Source: Eretmocerus hayati (lineage: Eukaryota; Arthropoda; Insecta; Hymenoptera; Aphelinidae). From it: a stretch of DNA of 64,000 nt. The translations under genes were made by a program, and so were the position numbers. Below the pieces are notes generated by a model, which saw nothing but the letters and a program-made list of their open reading frames with translations, did not search any database and was not told the origin of the DNA. Position 1 is the stretch's first letter, and each line of letters opens with the position of its first letter. Shown here piece after piece: positions 12,585 through 23,740 of this stretch. The stretch lies in contig CM056743.1 in the NCBI GenBank assembly GCA_029851415.1, forward strand, positions 70,648,186-70,712,185, read 5' to 3'.

Positions 12585-13100
12585 TATGTGCGCAATGACC
12601 TCGTACTTGTTGACTCAGCGCTGTGGCGGTGTTGTGGCGCAGGCCACTCTGCTATGTACGCAGCAGTACTGTGTGATGTGTGCCGCCGCTGCCGCTATGT
12701 GCGTAATGACCTCGGCCTGTTGTAGCGACGTTATTGCGCAGGCCACTCTGCTATGTACGCAGCAGTACTGTGTGAGGTGTACCGCCGCTGCTGCCATATG
12801 CGCAATGACCTCGGTCTATTGTGGTGACGCTGTGGCGTGGCGTCGTATAGCTGCCAATCACTGCCGTTGGTATGCCTTTCACCCGCCGCCTGTTGACTCA
12901 GAGTAGTGGCGACGCTCTGGCGTGGCGTCGTATAGCTGTCAATCACTGCCGTCGGTATGCCTTTCATCCGCCGCCTGTTGACTCAGAGTAGTGGCGACGC
13001 TGTGGCGTCGCGTCGTATAGCTGTCAATCACTGCCATCGTTATGCCTTTCACCCGCCGCCTGTTGACTCAGAGTAGTGGCGACGCTGTCAATCACTGCCA
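12585..13100. repeat. Tandem repeats inside LTR U3
   Basis: Two families lie side by side. The first has units of about 98 bp containing GCGCAGGCCACTCTGCTATG. The second has units of 85 bp containing CGTCGTATAGCTGTCAATCA, starting at 12841, 12926 and 13011. The same arrays recur in the other LTR at about 20710-21225. Enhancer-like repeats are common in U3, but function here is untested. Confidence 0.8.
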
Positions 13101-13601
13101 TCGTTATGCCACCTCGTTACTGCGTGTGACCCCTGCTGCTCGTTAGTACAGCTGCGTGACCTCGGCGTATTGCGTCGCCATTGCTCGTGATTAATGCTGC
13201 TTGCTATGCGCACTTGTGTCGTATGCCGCCTGCCGTCTGCGTCGCGCCCGCGTTGAGTGCGTAGTGGCCTTGACGCAATGTGTCATCGTAGCGTGTGAGC
13301 CAAGCCGCCCCTCACGTACGCCATGTGTGCAGCTGTTTGATGTACTGCTCCTGATTATGATGTACCTTGTTCCTGCTGAATGTACCTGTAACAGGAGGCC
13401 CGGGGCCTCATACTCTCTCAGATCGTCTCTTATCAATCCCTGGCCCTTTTCCGGGTCCAGGCCGTACGTCCGGCGCCCAATGATCAACCCGCGCATGCTC
13501 TATTGTGCCTGCCCGTGGCTGCCTTATTGTAGACACGTCGCGTGGTAAATTGTATCTTTATGAGTGAATTTTTGTAGTGCCCACTATACTCATATATCAC
13601 A

Positions 13602-13614
13602 GTCCCCCCCTACT
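13602..13614 (-). other. Polypurine tract
   Basis: AGTAGGGGGGGAC on the minus strand directly abuts the 3' LTR, where plus-strand priming is expected. Confidence 0.7.
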
Positions 13615-16160
13615 AGAAAACGCAAGCCCATGGCTTGCGCTTTTCACGCAAAGTCTCATCTTGAGGGTGGTATCGGCTCACGACCTTCTGACCCAGAGAA
13701 CGGGGGGAAAATTGCACGTGTATAAAGTGACTATTGTCTGGTTGCATGGATAATATAATGTTGGAACTATGCAGATTCATCCTACACCGTAGATGAAAGC
13801 CTATGTGGACAAGTCATTTCTCGATCGATATGCTTACTCTTCTCAATCATGATAAACTGTAATATGCGTTGAGTGTTCATTATCAATAGACCAAATTCAT
13901 GCTCTGAAAGCTTCGTTCGTAACTTTGATGATCGGAATGATTCACGAAATCTCCTCAGTTATCGATTGTGTTGAGAAAAATCATTGAATGGTCCCCAATG
14001 TCTAACCATGCTTCTATCTTGTGAAAAATCAATGGTTTCAACTATAGGTTAGCTCTTCAAAGTATAGCGAGATTGATCCCGGCTATTTTGCAAATTGGAA
14101 TCCTATTATCTGCGTTTGTCAGTTTCTAAAATAGCTTACAGGTTCTAGTAATTCAACTTATCCTTGGATTCTCAAGTCCCCGACCGCATGATTGACCCCT
14201 CTTGCCGACTTGATACATCACACAAAATGACCCATAAATTGCTTTCTTGTATGTTAAATATTTGTCTACGAGACAGCTCAATCAGAACAACGGCTCGTAG
14301 TTGTTTGGCTATATCTGATCATGACTGACATCCAATTTGTTCCTTTGGAGAGTTGAGATATAAAAGAGAATTGAGGGGTGATGGTGTTCCGCCTGCGCAC
14401 TTATCCGTGAGACCCAACCACTACGTATCGTTATTGTATTTTCGGCAATGATATTGTCGAAATTGTTCTAACTCAATGGTCTCCCCTTTCTCCCTCAATT
14501 ATCAATTTTTCGATTACTTTATTGAAAACAACAAACAATAATTTACATCATTAGAATTTCGCGTATCTAGCATAGACATCATACATATTTGATCTACAAA
14601 TATTCTCGGAGTTACGTCAGTCATGTTCAGCATCGATATCGACGAGAAAATATATATACTGAAATCTATGATAAAAATACATAATCTACTTGTGTAGAAT
14701 TTCGATCTAGACGAATACAAGCTTAGTTTACTATATCTAGGTGTAAAATTTTCGTCTTGTTATTACCATAATCTAGCTCCGCATTCTTCACATGATCTCA
14801 CAACCCTCGTGATTTCCTCCCATATTCCCTACCAACAACCGCTCCTGGATCCTCTTGAATGACTCAACAACTTTCTTGTGTCCACCGACCGTCGATTCAT
14901 GACACTCCTGAATTATTGACTACCTCCTCCCTTTGGAAGGCGGAACAACCTCTCTGGCAAGAATCGTTCCTGTGAAATTTTCTACGTCGAAATTTGACCG
15001 AATTGTGTTCTCTGTAGAACCCGTGCACTTTTATCTAACCAATCTCCGATTCTGGCAATGCTAATGAAGTCTATGTTCTTGTTAAGCCATCCCATCTTTG
15101 GGCATTACCAAGCTGAATGAGATCACAGGAACAGATGCAAAATCTCTGTGAATATTTCAGATGAATATACTGTAACTCTCCTCCCATTCATAATTTCCTT
15201 ATCGAATAATATAAACAAGGATCCAACTTCTTCAATGCAAGTAGATTGACTTTTCTAAGATCCACCAGTTGCCTTCACACATTTGTAGAGGGAATCAAAT
15301 CAACTGATACAAAAAGCAATATTCCCTTGACTTATTATCAAAAGGTCTTGTGAAAATTCTACATGACTCATGGACAATATCCTCCGATATCTCACTAGTA
15401 AGCACTTTCGCAGATAAGTTTAAACAATGGACCTGAACGCACCTAAGATCGAAATTCGATTGGCCGTGTCATATTCTGATTCGCTCTTAATATTTGTTTC
15501 AACTGTAGTCTTTCGGGGCGCCCCTTCTAAATCTCTCAAATTCAGTGCACAATTCTCTTTCTCTCTAGCCTCATTCTCAAGACATGGTCCGATAACCGCA
15601 CAGGTTTCGGGTGGTCTAGTATTTGAGCAGCTCAATTCACAATTCATCGTACGGTACTCACTACTCACATCAATTCTCTCTACAACTTTCACTTTTCTCA
15701 TTCTCTTGGGACTTCTGCCGTTTACCACGCAGGCCCCAGGCTGCCCAGTATTCAGACTTCTGACTCACATCTTTCACTTGTTCGTCTCTTTTGCTTGGGA
15801 CTTAATCCGTCGACCACGCAGGTCGTGGGTTGCCCAGTATTCGGACTGTCTGACTCACAATTTTCACTCGTTTGTCTCTTCCGCTTAGGACTTAGTCCAT
15901 CGACCACACAGGCCATGGGTTGCCCAGTATTCGAACTATCTGACTCACAATTCTCGTCTCTTTCGGCTCAATCGACTATTCGTGAATACAGGGTTGCCGA
16001 CATATTCTCTATCTGAAAAGCGCAACGTTCTATTCCTCAATCCAACCGGCATCTCATTCGCTGTAACTGCATAACATTCCGGTTTCCCGTCCACGGCTAT
16101 GCCGAAAGTGCTAATATCAAGTCCTCTCTATGCATTGATGCGTACGGATTCGGTACTATC
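13615..16160. other. Internal 3' region of the LTR element, no recognisable gene
   Basis: About 2.5 kb between the pol scraps and the polypurine tract. No integrase motifs (HHCC, DDE) or envelope-like ORF could be seen in six frames. The ORFs of 102-153 codons at 15420-15888 overlap on opposite strands across a tandem repeat and are not credible. Confidence 0.5.
15590..15965. repeat. ~90-bp tandem repeat inside the LTR element
   Basis: Units begin at 15710, 15799 and 15889 with GACTT(C/A)(T/A)G/TCC(G/A)T. A more degenerate unit lies upstream from about 15590. Each contains a block like TTGCCCAGTATTCGGACT. Period is 89-90 bp. Confidence 0.8.
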
Positions 16161-16179
16161 TTGCTGCGGATACGAAGGG

Positions 16180-16255
16180 TGACGCTGGGTGTTAGTACGA
16201 GGTTTCGCGACAGAGGATCTACATTTTTGTTGTTCGTGCTTCCTTCATATAACAT
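16180..16255 (-). pseudogene. Pol remnant: RNase H C-terminal motif
   Basis: The minus-strand frame reads YEGSTNNKNVDPLSRN, matching the N-x-x-(A)D-x-LSR signature at the end of the Ty3/Gypsy RNase H domain. Most of the domain between this and the RT remnant is not recognisable. It supports the view that pol was once present and has been eroded. Confidence 0.5.
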
Positions 16256-16509
16256 ATCGAAAGAGTTGTCCATAAGCTTTCTTTCTTACCATGCCCCCTT
16301 CGAAATAGGGTCCTTCAAGTTATGTGAACACACCAGGTTTTGTGATCAGTGGTGCAAGAAAAATGTCCGCCTAACCTTAGGCCTGAACAGACTCACAGCT
16401 GAAACTATTGCTCATTTCCTGGCGTACTGTAATGGATCCCAAAATCGTTGAGTAATCTTGACGAGTGAGCAACTGACAGATCTCGTCATATGCGACACTG
16501 ACTCAATAT

Positions 16510-16870
16510 GGCCATCAGGGCCAAATTCAATAAGTCACAAGTAAAAGGGGAGGGGTTATTGAAATGAGAGTAATGTGAAATAGGCTGAGAACACAAATCG
16601 GTCTTTAACCTAGTGAATGCTTCTTCCTGTTCCTTATTCCAATCAAATTTCCTATTATTTTCAAAAGATCTAGGCGTGGTTTGAATTTCCCGATGAATTC
16701 TGAATGAATCTACGATAATACCTCCTAACCTGAGAAATTGCTTAACGTTTCCCTAGTCGTGAAAATTCAGATACCGCTTCCGATTCCCTAGCAGGCGGAC
16801 ACCATTTTTGGATTTAAAAAGACCGAAGTAGGCTACTTTCTTACGCAAAAAGATTGAACGATAAAAGCAA
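16510..16870 (-). pseudogene. Pol remnant: RT C-terminus and start of RNase H
   Basis: Translated on the minus strand this stretch shows the connection region of a Ty3/Gypsy RT: GNVKQFLRLGG, then NRKFDWNKEQEEAFTRLKTD, then CSQPISHYSHFN. These match the usual pattern of a K-x-FLGL block, F-x-W-x-E-x-x-x-AF-x-x-LK, and a Y-x-DFN block at the RNase H start. It has at least one internal stop and the diagnostic tyrosines of the first block are lost. Protease and the catalytic half of RT are absent between it and the zinc knuckle only a few bases upstream, so a deletion joined the two. Confidence 0.65.
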
Positions 16871-16879
16871 AATTTTCCA

Positions 16880-17248
16880 TTAGACCGTGACACGGTGGGT
16901 CTCTAGCCTGTGCTTGATGTTGGTTCCGTGCCCGATTATCTTAGAATGACTGCGAGAGACATTATTTAGACGCCCCAACCCGCGCTTGGGAAGTTTGCAT
17001 CGCCTATCGATATGGCCTTCCCCTTGACAATTGTAGCACTTTACATCGGGGTCAACCTCACTTCCCTCGGCAATGTCATCAGCTCTGCCAAGCCTATAAC
17101 ATTCTACCGAAGGATTCGGCTCAAGTTTGGTCGAAAGTCTGGGGTCCTCATGACATGTATTCCTTTCCCGGCTCATTGCATTCGGATTTACGAGGTTCTC
17201 AGATCCGCTAGGTCTACATGGAATTTGTTTCACGCGATACACAGTACC
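16880..17248 (-). CDS. Gag nucleocapsid (zinc knuckle), after an in-frame stop
   Basis: The reading frame of gag continues here after one TAA codon. It encodes a retroviral-type zinc knuckle, CYNCQGEGHIDRRC, matching C-x2-C-x4-H-x4-C, within a basic context. In retroelements this segment binds genomic RNA during packaging. The first ATG of the downstream part is at 17242. The frame stops at 16880-16882, and degenerate RT sequence follows in another frame. Confidence 0.75.
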   Translation of the reverse strand, partial: GTVYRVKQIPCRPSGSENLVNPNAMSRERNTCHEDPRLSTKLEPNPSVECYRLGRADDIAEGSEVDPDVKCYNCQGEGHIDRRCKLPKRGLGRLNNVSRSHSKIIGHGTNIKHRLETHRVTV

Positions 17249-18628
17249 TTAAAGGCCATGTAGATTCCGCCATTGAATAACGTAGCTCTCAACCTCTATA
17301 GCCTGACTAATAGCCGGTTCTAAACTTGGGAATTCCCTTTGATCCAACTTTAGTGAAACACCCTGTTCTAAACCCATTACAAAACACTGAATAGCACAGG
17401 AAACCATGCCTTCTATCACACCCTTAGCAACTACAGGACTGAATTTTTCATTTATCAATTCTATGGCTTCGTGCAATAACTTGGTTACTCTCAAACCGAA
17501 TTCACTAACCTTTTCGTTGGGTTTCTGTACGACTCTGGAGAGTTCGGATTGTATTTGAGGCAGGCTTTGAGTGATAGTGAAGGTTCTCTTTAATTCATTA
17601 AGCAATTGATCTAATGTTTCGAAGTCCTTATATTCTATATAAGGCCGTGCATTTCCGGTAATTTTTGATTCTACTATCATGAGGAAGAGACGAGTGGCTG
17701 AAGGGTCCACAAGTTTTTCGGCGTCCTTGCACTGGCGTATAAAGCGACTCACCATCATGTTATTCCCGTTGAATTCAGGTAAAAGATCGCGTAGATCTGA
17801 CGGTTTGCTGAAACGACTATGATGACGCACGACTAGCACGTTTGGATAACTCGAATTCGAAAGAAGTTTGTCATCTGATCGTGTTCTAGCTCCAATACCA
17901 TTATACGCGGGACCTGGACTTGCGTAAGAGGTCGGCGCATTTTCTATGCATGGGTTAGTCGTGATTGCATCAGCCATAATCGCGTCGGATGTATGGTGTG
18001 GGTGTCGTGAAAAATTTCGACCTAATGCCGCGTTTTGTGTCGCGTAGGGGGCTGGGCGGTGGTGCCTGGAATAGTTAGGTTCGTTTCTCACGACAAAATT
18101 CCTACGATTAGATAACCCATCCCCACTCTCATAAGCACCCTCGGCATTCGGGTACAATTCTGTGAAGGATTTAGAGCCCTCGGCACAACTCTGAACGCGG
18201 ACCTCGCGGGTTTCGGGTTGATCATTGGCGCTCCTTACATGATTAAAGTGTTCTTGGACTTGCAAGGGAAGCCGGATGCTCGCGTTACGGTTCGGATCGG
18301 GGGTCGTACGGGTATCAACATTTTCGTTACTAATAATAACTTGTGGCTCTAGGGGTACCTGCTGGTAAGAAATATCATCGTCGCCGGAGCGCACGACCGG
18401 CATCCCTTGCATTTCCGCCGTGTTTGAATCCGGATTATTCGAGGCGACATTCCGACCGTGGTCGATTTGTATGATCTGATCATCATTCGATTCATCAATG
18501 ATTCTAATCAAAATCGGTTCACCACAGGTTTCATGAATTCCCTCGCGACCATCAATCTCATTAGCAGCTTGATCGATGAACCGGCCGGTCATGTTCTCGA
18601 AAATCCAGGATTCCGGTGGATCAGACAT
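17249..18628 (-). CDS. gag: Gag (capsid region) of the LTR retrotransposon
   Basis: 459 codons, the longest credible ORF in the window. The N-terminal ~250 residues are low-complexity and polar. Residues ~265-455 form a compact region resembling Ty3/Gypsy retrotransposon gag: ...LRDLLPEFNGNNMMVSRF..., then helical blocks such as ELKRTFTITQS and VSEFGLRVTKLLHEA. The ORF ends at a TAA (17249-17251). The same frame continues beyond that stop into a zinc-knuckle segment, so the stop separates capsid from nucleocapsid. Whether it is read through or inactivates the protein cannot be told here. The leader from the primer site to the ATG is about 1.35 kb. Confidence 0.8.
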   Translation of the reverse strand: MSDPPESWIFENMTGRFIDQAANEIDGREGIHETCGEPILIRIIDESNDDQIIQIDHGRNVASNNPDSNTAEMQGMPVVRSGDDDISYQQVPLEPQVIISNENVDTRTTPDPNRNASIRLPLQVQEHFNHVRSANDQPETREVRVQSCAEGSKSFTELYPNAEGAYESGDGLSNRRNFVVRNEPNYSRHHRPAPYATQNAALGRNFSRHPHHTSDAIMADAITTNPCIENAPTSYASPGPAYNGIGARTRSDDKLLSNSSYPNVLVVRHHSRFSKPSDLRDLLPEFNGNNMMVSRFIRQCKDAEKLVDPSATRLFLMIVESKITGNARPYIEYKDFETLDQLLNELKRTFTITQSLPQIQSELSRVVQKPNEKVSEFGLRVTKLLHEAIELINEKFSPVVAKGVIEGMVSCAIQCFVMGLEQGVSLKLDQREFPSLEPAISQAIEVESYVIQWRNLHGL

Positions 18629-19974
18629 AATGAAATATTTCAGAGTATCGACTTCAATTCAATCCAGTATCTCGCTGATTTTCCTTAGTATCTAAATTTC
18701 GCAAGCAGGTCGTGAGTGACGCAATTGAAGTCTTTTGTTTTGTGAATCTCGTAATCCAATTTAAAGGGTCTCTTCTCTAATCAGAAGACTATTAACGAGG
18801 CTATCATTTTCCTGAATCTTGTTATGCAAATAAAGAACCTCTGCCTGTATCTCCTCGCGAAACTTCACAAAGCTCGTCTCAATTTCCTTTAATTCCTTCA
18901 ATGCGTTAGAAAGCGTAAGGCAGATAGAGAAGTAAATGTTTGAAGAACTACTTTGGGAGTATAATGATATTCACATTGTGAAACTATTTGAACAAATTCC
19001 TCTCCTGGTAGACTAGAGCGCTCTTATCGTATCGTTCAAAGTAGACTCTAATGCACAAATTCTATCGACCACAATACTCGACTGCCCCGCGAAACAAGAT
19101 AGTATGCATTTCTCTCACGACCTGCCTTGATGTCGAACGCAAAGAACTTAACTTATCGATGAAACGGCTCGTTGTCTGCAACCAGGATACACGTGGAGGC
19201 TCACTCCGACACGCAGTCTAGTTCTCCTTGGCTTCAGTTGGGCGTTGAGGGTCGAGAAACTCGTACCCGATGATATCCCAATCTTGGTAGTCTTCTTGCA
19301 GTTTGAAGGACCGCTCACACACACCGTCGCAACAAACCAATTAATTTGAAATGTAGAGTCTGGTTTTCAAACGGTGGATTTTGACGTCAAAAGGGCCAAC
19401 GAAATTGAACGGCGTATCACTTGAAATGCACTTGGCCAGGATGATTTCAACTTCCGTCTGAATATCCAAAGTGATTTTGACGAAAAGGTTGTCCTTCATC
19501 CGTTGCCGGAATTTCCTCACTTTACCATTCCACTCCCGCCTCAAACGAATATTTTCCAGAAACCACTCCAGTTCTGGTTTCACATAAGCGCAGCAGGGTA
19601 ATGGCTGCCTTAACACAACGGCGAGCTCATTCGAACGAGAAGAATCGTCCACAGTTCAATCGCTTAGTGCACAGAGATGAGGGTTCCACTTGCACTGAAA
19701 AACAGCACAATCATCACATCACTCCTGGATGATAATCATGAACAACAAGAAACGATAAGATGTCAATTTCGATGTCACTGTCTGCACACAAAATGCTTCT
19801 TCATACAGGAATGTTCCTTGTTCAATAGCTCGATGTGCAGGTATGAGATTTCCAGTGTCACTCAATTACGGCACAACCGTCGCACTTATTCGCGATGACA
19901 TTCACGAGTAACAATGGCACAATGTAATGTGAATGTCCTTGCCACTATTTGTTCACTCGTTGCCTCTTCAGACG
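18629..19974 (-). other. Leader between primer-binding site and gag
   Basis: About 1.35 kb of untranslated leader in element orientation. A 103-codon minus-strand ORF at 19341-19652 has no family I recognise and may be chance or a leader ORF. Packaging signals would be expected here but cannot be identified by eye. Confidence 0.4.
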
Positions 19975-19992
19975 ATCCCACCGCTGTCACCA
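19975..19992 (-). other. Primer-binding site, tRNA-Leu type
   Basis: In element orientation TGGTGACAGCGGTGGGAT begins six bases inside the 5' LTR boundary. It complements the 3' end of tRNA-Leu (...ATCCCACCGCTGCCACCA, a widely conserved leucine tRNA end) at 17 of 18 positions by my recollection of that tRNA. Confidence 0.75.
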
Positions 19993-19998
19993 ATTTTC

Positions 19999-21727
19999 TG
20001 TTATGAATTATTGGTCGGGATTTTGCGTACGAGGCACCAGAAGTGTGCGAGTAGCATTTGGCTCGCTCTGCAACGACTGACTCTGCTCGGTGTTCTGAGT
20101 CTGGTCCTGTGCTGCGTCAGGCTGTTGGTTCTGACCTACCTGGGGTACGTAACGCAGAGCGCCCAATAGGGCAAGGCGTCTGGCCTGCTGTAAGCCGTAG
20201 CAATTACGGCGGCTGCATCGATTGACCTGAGGCGCAGGGCGCTCCTCGCCCTTCGTCATCTTGACGAACGCGGCGCTAAGGGCTAGCAACTCTGGGCGTA
20301 GGGTTCGCTGCCTGACAAAGGTATAAATACCAAGAAGCAACACAGTGATATAGCTCTCGTATATGATGACCGTTTATTGCGTATCAATACAGTGGTTATA
20401 GTATGCACGTAATAGGTGTGCGTACTAGCAGTAGGCAACCAACTAACTCGCCCGCGCTGGATGCGCACCCTTATATAGCCGCGGTGCTGTGGCGTGGTGT
20501 GTTGACGTGATCCCACCATTCCTGATGTAGCCAGTCCCATTATCGGCACACCTTTAGGGCCACCCACGTGCCGCATGCCATTCCGTGATGTGCTCCACCT
20601 CTCCCTGGTGTGTACTGCCCATTGGCTCTGAGCAACGGCGACGTCACGGCACACTAATGCCGCCCAGCTGTTAGCCATCATTGTCACCGCACCCCCGCCG
20701 TACCGCCTGTTATGTGCGCAATGACCTCGTACTTGTTGACTCAGCGCTGTGGCGGTGTTGTGGCGCAGGCCACTCTGCTATGTACGCAGCAGTACTGTGT
20801 GATGTGTGCCGCCGCTGCCGCTATGTGCGTAATGACCTCGGCCTGTTGTAGCGACGTTATGGCGCAGGCCACTCTGCTATGTACGCAGCAGTACTGTGTG
20901 AGGTGTACCGCCGCTGCTGCTATATGCGCAATGACCTCGGTCTATTGTGGCGACGCTGTGGCGTGGCGTCGTATAGCTGCCAATCACTGCCGTTGGTATG
21001 CCTTTCACCCGCCGCCTGTTGACTCAGAGTAGTGGCGACGCTCTGGCGTGGCGTCGTATAGCTGTCAATCACTGCCGTCGGTATGCCTTTCATCCACCGC
21101 CTGTTGACTCAGAGTAGTGGCGACGCTGTGGCGTCGCGTCGTATAGCTGTCAATCACTGCCATCGTTATGCCTTTCACCCGCCGCCTGTTGACTCAGAGT
21201 AGTGGCGACGCTGTCAATCACTGCCATCGTTATGCCACCTCGTTACTGCGTGTGACCCCTGCTGCTCGTTAGTACAGCTGCGTGACCTCGGCGTATTGCG
21301 TCGCCATTGCTCGTGATTAATGCTGCTTGCTATGCGCACTTGTGTCGTATGCCGCCTGCCGTCTGCGTCGCGCCCGCGTTGAGTGCGTAGTGGCCTTGAC
21401 GCAATGTGTCATCGTAGCGTGTGAGCCAAGCCGCCCCTCACGTACGCCATGTGTGCAGCTGTTTGATGTACTGCTCCTGATTATGATGTACCTTGTTCCT
21501 GCTGAATGTACCTGTAACAGGAGGCCCGGGGCCTCATACTCTCTCAGATCGTCTCTTATCAATCCCTGACCCTTTTCCGTGTCCAGGCCGTACGTCCGGC
21601 GCTCAATGATCAACCCGCGCATGCTCTATTGTGCCTGCCCGTGGCTGCCTTATTGTAGACACGTCGCGTGGTAAATTGTATCTTTATGAGTGAATTTTTG
21701 TAGTGCCCACTATACTCATATATCACA
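19999..21727 (-). repeat. 5' LTR of the element (minus orientation)
   Basis: 1729 bp, starting TGTGATATATG and ending TTCATAACA in element orientation. It is far GC-richer than its surroundings. A TATA box (TATATAAG, minus, 20470-20477) and an AATAAA signal (minus, 20373-20378) about 100 bp downstream fit a U3-R-U5 layout. ORFs inside it (minus 20008-20343 and 20283-20687) also occur in the other LTR and are judged non-coding. Confidence 0.92.
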
Positions 21728-21731
21728 CTAC

Positions 21732-22980
21732 GATCCTAAAAGGTCTGCCGACTCAGTGGGAAAAATGTAAACATGCGTGAAGCCACCGCCCTACTATCAT
21801 TCCTCTCTGGATCCAACATGGCGACCCTTAGGCTGCTAGCGAACACCGCCCAAGTTATAATTTCTTCTATGTATCAGAATCGTCACGAGATATTTCAATA
21901 ATTTCCAACGAGAACCTGGGCCGGCAAAATGGAAGGCGGGTACGCTAACCATTTGGCTACCGCAAGTCATACTAATTATTTACCAAAAGACATATATAAA
22001 TCGCGCCCCCCTCCCCCGGGATCTGAGATTTAGATCATGGAACCAAGTACTTGGGAGTAATTACTTACAGACCGATTGAGACGATGATTGATAAGGAATA
22101 GTATCGTAAACATAATTTTTTTATACTCTTAAATTCTCTATAGTAGCTTATGATACCATATTCCATTTCCCTATTGATCACATGCACGATTCACAATTCG
22201 ATCCATGATCAAACTCGGTTAGCTCGGTGCTAATAATTCTTTATTATATCCCTTCAATGGCGGACAACCTCAATAGTACAAAAAATCCTCAAAGATCCCA
22301 TAGGAACTTTGAGGCCCATCCCCAAAAGTCCAAAAAGTCCTCAATCTTCCTATCGCGTGGGACGGAAGATTGAGGACCATCCTTAATAACCCACAAAATC
22401 CCCAATACTCCGGATTCGCATATGAAAAAATCTCCAAAATGCCGCGTGCGCATATATATATATATATAACTTTTTTTTTTATTAAGAGTAATATTATAAT
22501 ATTACGCATAGACTAGGCGAAACTACCGCCATCGTTTGCAAAAATAGGCGAGTGAAATTTTTTTGTGGGATCCTCTCCGGAAGACCCTACTGATCATAGA
22601 GACGTATGGACCCAAGCCGAATTCCGATGCAACATTGTTTAAACCGAAATTGTTTAAACAATTGAGAAAAATCATTAAAGATTTTTTAAGATTTTTTTTT
22701 AATTTTTTAAACTGAGATTGTTTAAACAATTTGATTGAATTGTTCATTTTGGATTCAAACTATCAAATTAAGGACCATTAAAGCATTCATAACAAAAAGA
22801 ACTCCTGTCATTTTGGGTTTCTAACAATTTCAGTTTAAACAATTTTGCACCAGCGACATCGGCTTGAAAACATGCATTCCTGATAGGATCAAAAGGGTAT
22901 TCCGGAGGGGATCTTAAAAAGAATTTGCATTTTTTTATTTTGTGCAAGCGATAGCAGTAGTTTCGCCTGGTCAAACTGGC
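21732..22980. other. AT-rich intergenic DNA with GTTTAAAC palindromes
   Basis: No credible gene. ATTGTTTAAACAAT or close variants occur near 22645-22660 and 22708-22722, with related GTTTAAACAAT near 22830. A short (AT)n run lies at about 22450-22468. ORFs here are lysine- and asparagine-rich translations of AT-rich DNA. Confidence 0.5.
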
Positions 22981-23007
22981 CAAGTCAGTTCATTGCTATT
23001 CTCATTC

Positions 23008-23105
23008 TTATCATCATTATTATTATTATTATTTTATTATTATTATAACTAATATTATCATTATTATAACTATTATCATTATTATTATTATTATTATTAT
23101 TATTT
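23008..23105. repeat. (ATT)n microsatellite
   Basis: Imperfect ATT/ATC trinucleotide run of about 100 bp. Confidence 0.9.
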
Positions 23106-23277
23106 ATGCTATATACTCTGAAGAAGATGTATTAAAATATTATGCGAGAATGAAAATACATCCCTATGTGCGACCCCGCAGGATAAGCAACACTTGTTCG
23201 AGATTTTAATAATCAAAAACACACGGCAAATGATGGTCAATGTGCAGCAAGGATAGAGCTGCCCGTTGACCAGTTTT

Positions 23278-23328
23278 GCGGCTTCATTATATTCTGCAGA
23301 AAATCTGCAGCAGAATATGATGAAGCCG
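23278..23328. repeat. Hairpin
   Basis: GGCTTCATTATATTCTGCAG is followed within a few bases by its near-perfect reverse complement, giving a ~22-bp stem. Confidence 0.75.
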
Positions 23329-23429
23329 AGCATTTTCATAAAAGGGATTCGTATACCTGCGTACACCTGGCATCGCGGGGGTCGAACGCGGCGCCCGCAA
23401 TTTGTAAACGAGTATATAGGTATACCTAA

Positions 23430-23562
23430 TAAGTATTGCTCACACAGTCACACACGCGCGCACCGAGTTTGAGAAAACTCTGATGCGCGCTATTAAAAGT
23501 ATTGCTCACACAGTCACACACGCGCGCACCGAGTTTGAGAAAACTCTGATGCGCGCATTATA
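23430..23562. repeat. ~67-bp tandem duplication containing a GC hairpin
   Basis: Two near-identical copies of a unit running from AAGTATTGCTCACACAG to GATGCGCGC. Each contains GCGCGCA...GAGTTT and AAACTC...TGCGCGC, which pair as a two-part stem. A third, degraded half follows to about 23610. Confidence 0.85.
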
Positions 23563-23740
23563 GTACCCGCTGTTCACACGGACGCACACAAACGCGGCGA
23601 GTTTGAGAACAGCTTCGGCCGTTCGACACGATCCGAGCGGCGGCGCCACCGTGTTTTCACAAACTCGCCCGTCTCGACTCCGCAGCATTAGGCTGGAGAT
23701 CTCTCTACTCATCTCTGGTATTATGGGACTGTCTCCATTC

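Larger units (their letters stand above)
11873..13601 (-). repeat. 3' LTR of the element (minus orientation)
   Basis: 1729 bp, collinear with 19999-21727 without any length change. It has the same TATATAAG (12344-12351) and AATAAA (12247-12252) signals on the minus strand. Internal tandem repeats lie in U3: units of ~98 bp near 12637-12830 and of 85 bp near 12841-13095. Its outer end abuts the target duplication CTAC. Confidence 0.92.
11873..21727 (-). mobile_element. Non-autonomous LTR retrotransposon (Ty3/Gypsy-like), gag retained, pol degenerate
   Basis: A complete 9855-bp insertion. Two direct 1729-bp terminal repeats begin and end with TG...CA. A 4-bp duplication CTAC flanks the element (11869-11872 and 21728-21731). 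A primer-binding site is at 19975-19992 and a G-rich polypurine tract at 13602-13614, both correctly placed for minus-strand transcription. Gag is recognisable at 16880-18628, but pol survives only as C-terminal RT and RNase H scraps; no protease, complete RT or integrase was found. The LTRs differ at only 12 positions I could find by eye, so insertion is recent although pol is decayed. This suggests the element was mobilised by enzymes supplied in trans. Confidence 0.9.

Noticed and set aside
12586..12906. 106-codon Ala/Cys-rich ORF
   Set aside because: It is the translation of the ~98-bp GC-rich tandem repeat in U3.
15427..15888. 153-codon plus ORF
   Set aside because: It overlaps an antisense ORF and spans the ~90-bp tandem repeat inside the LTR element.
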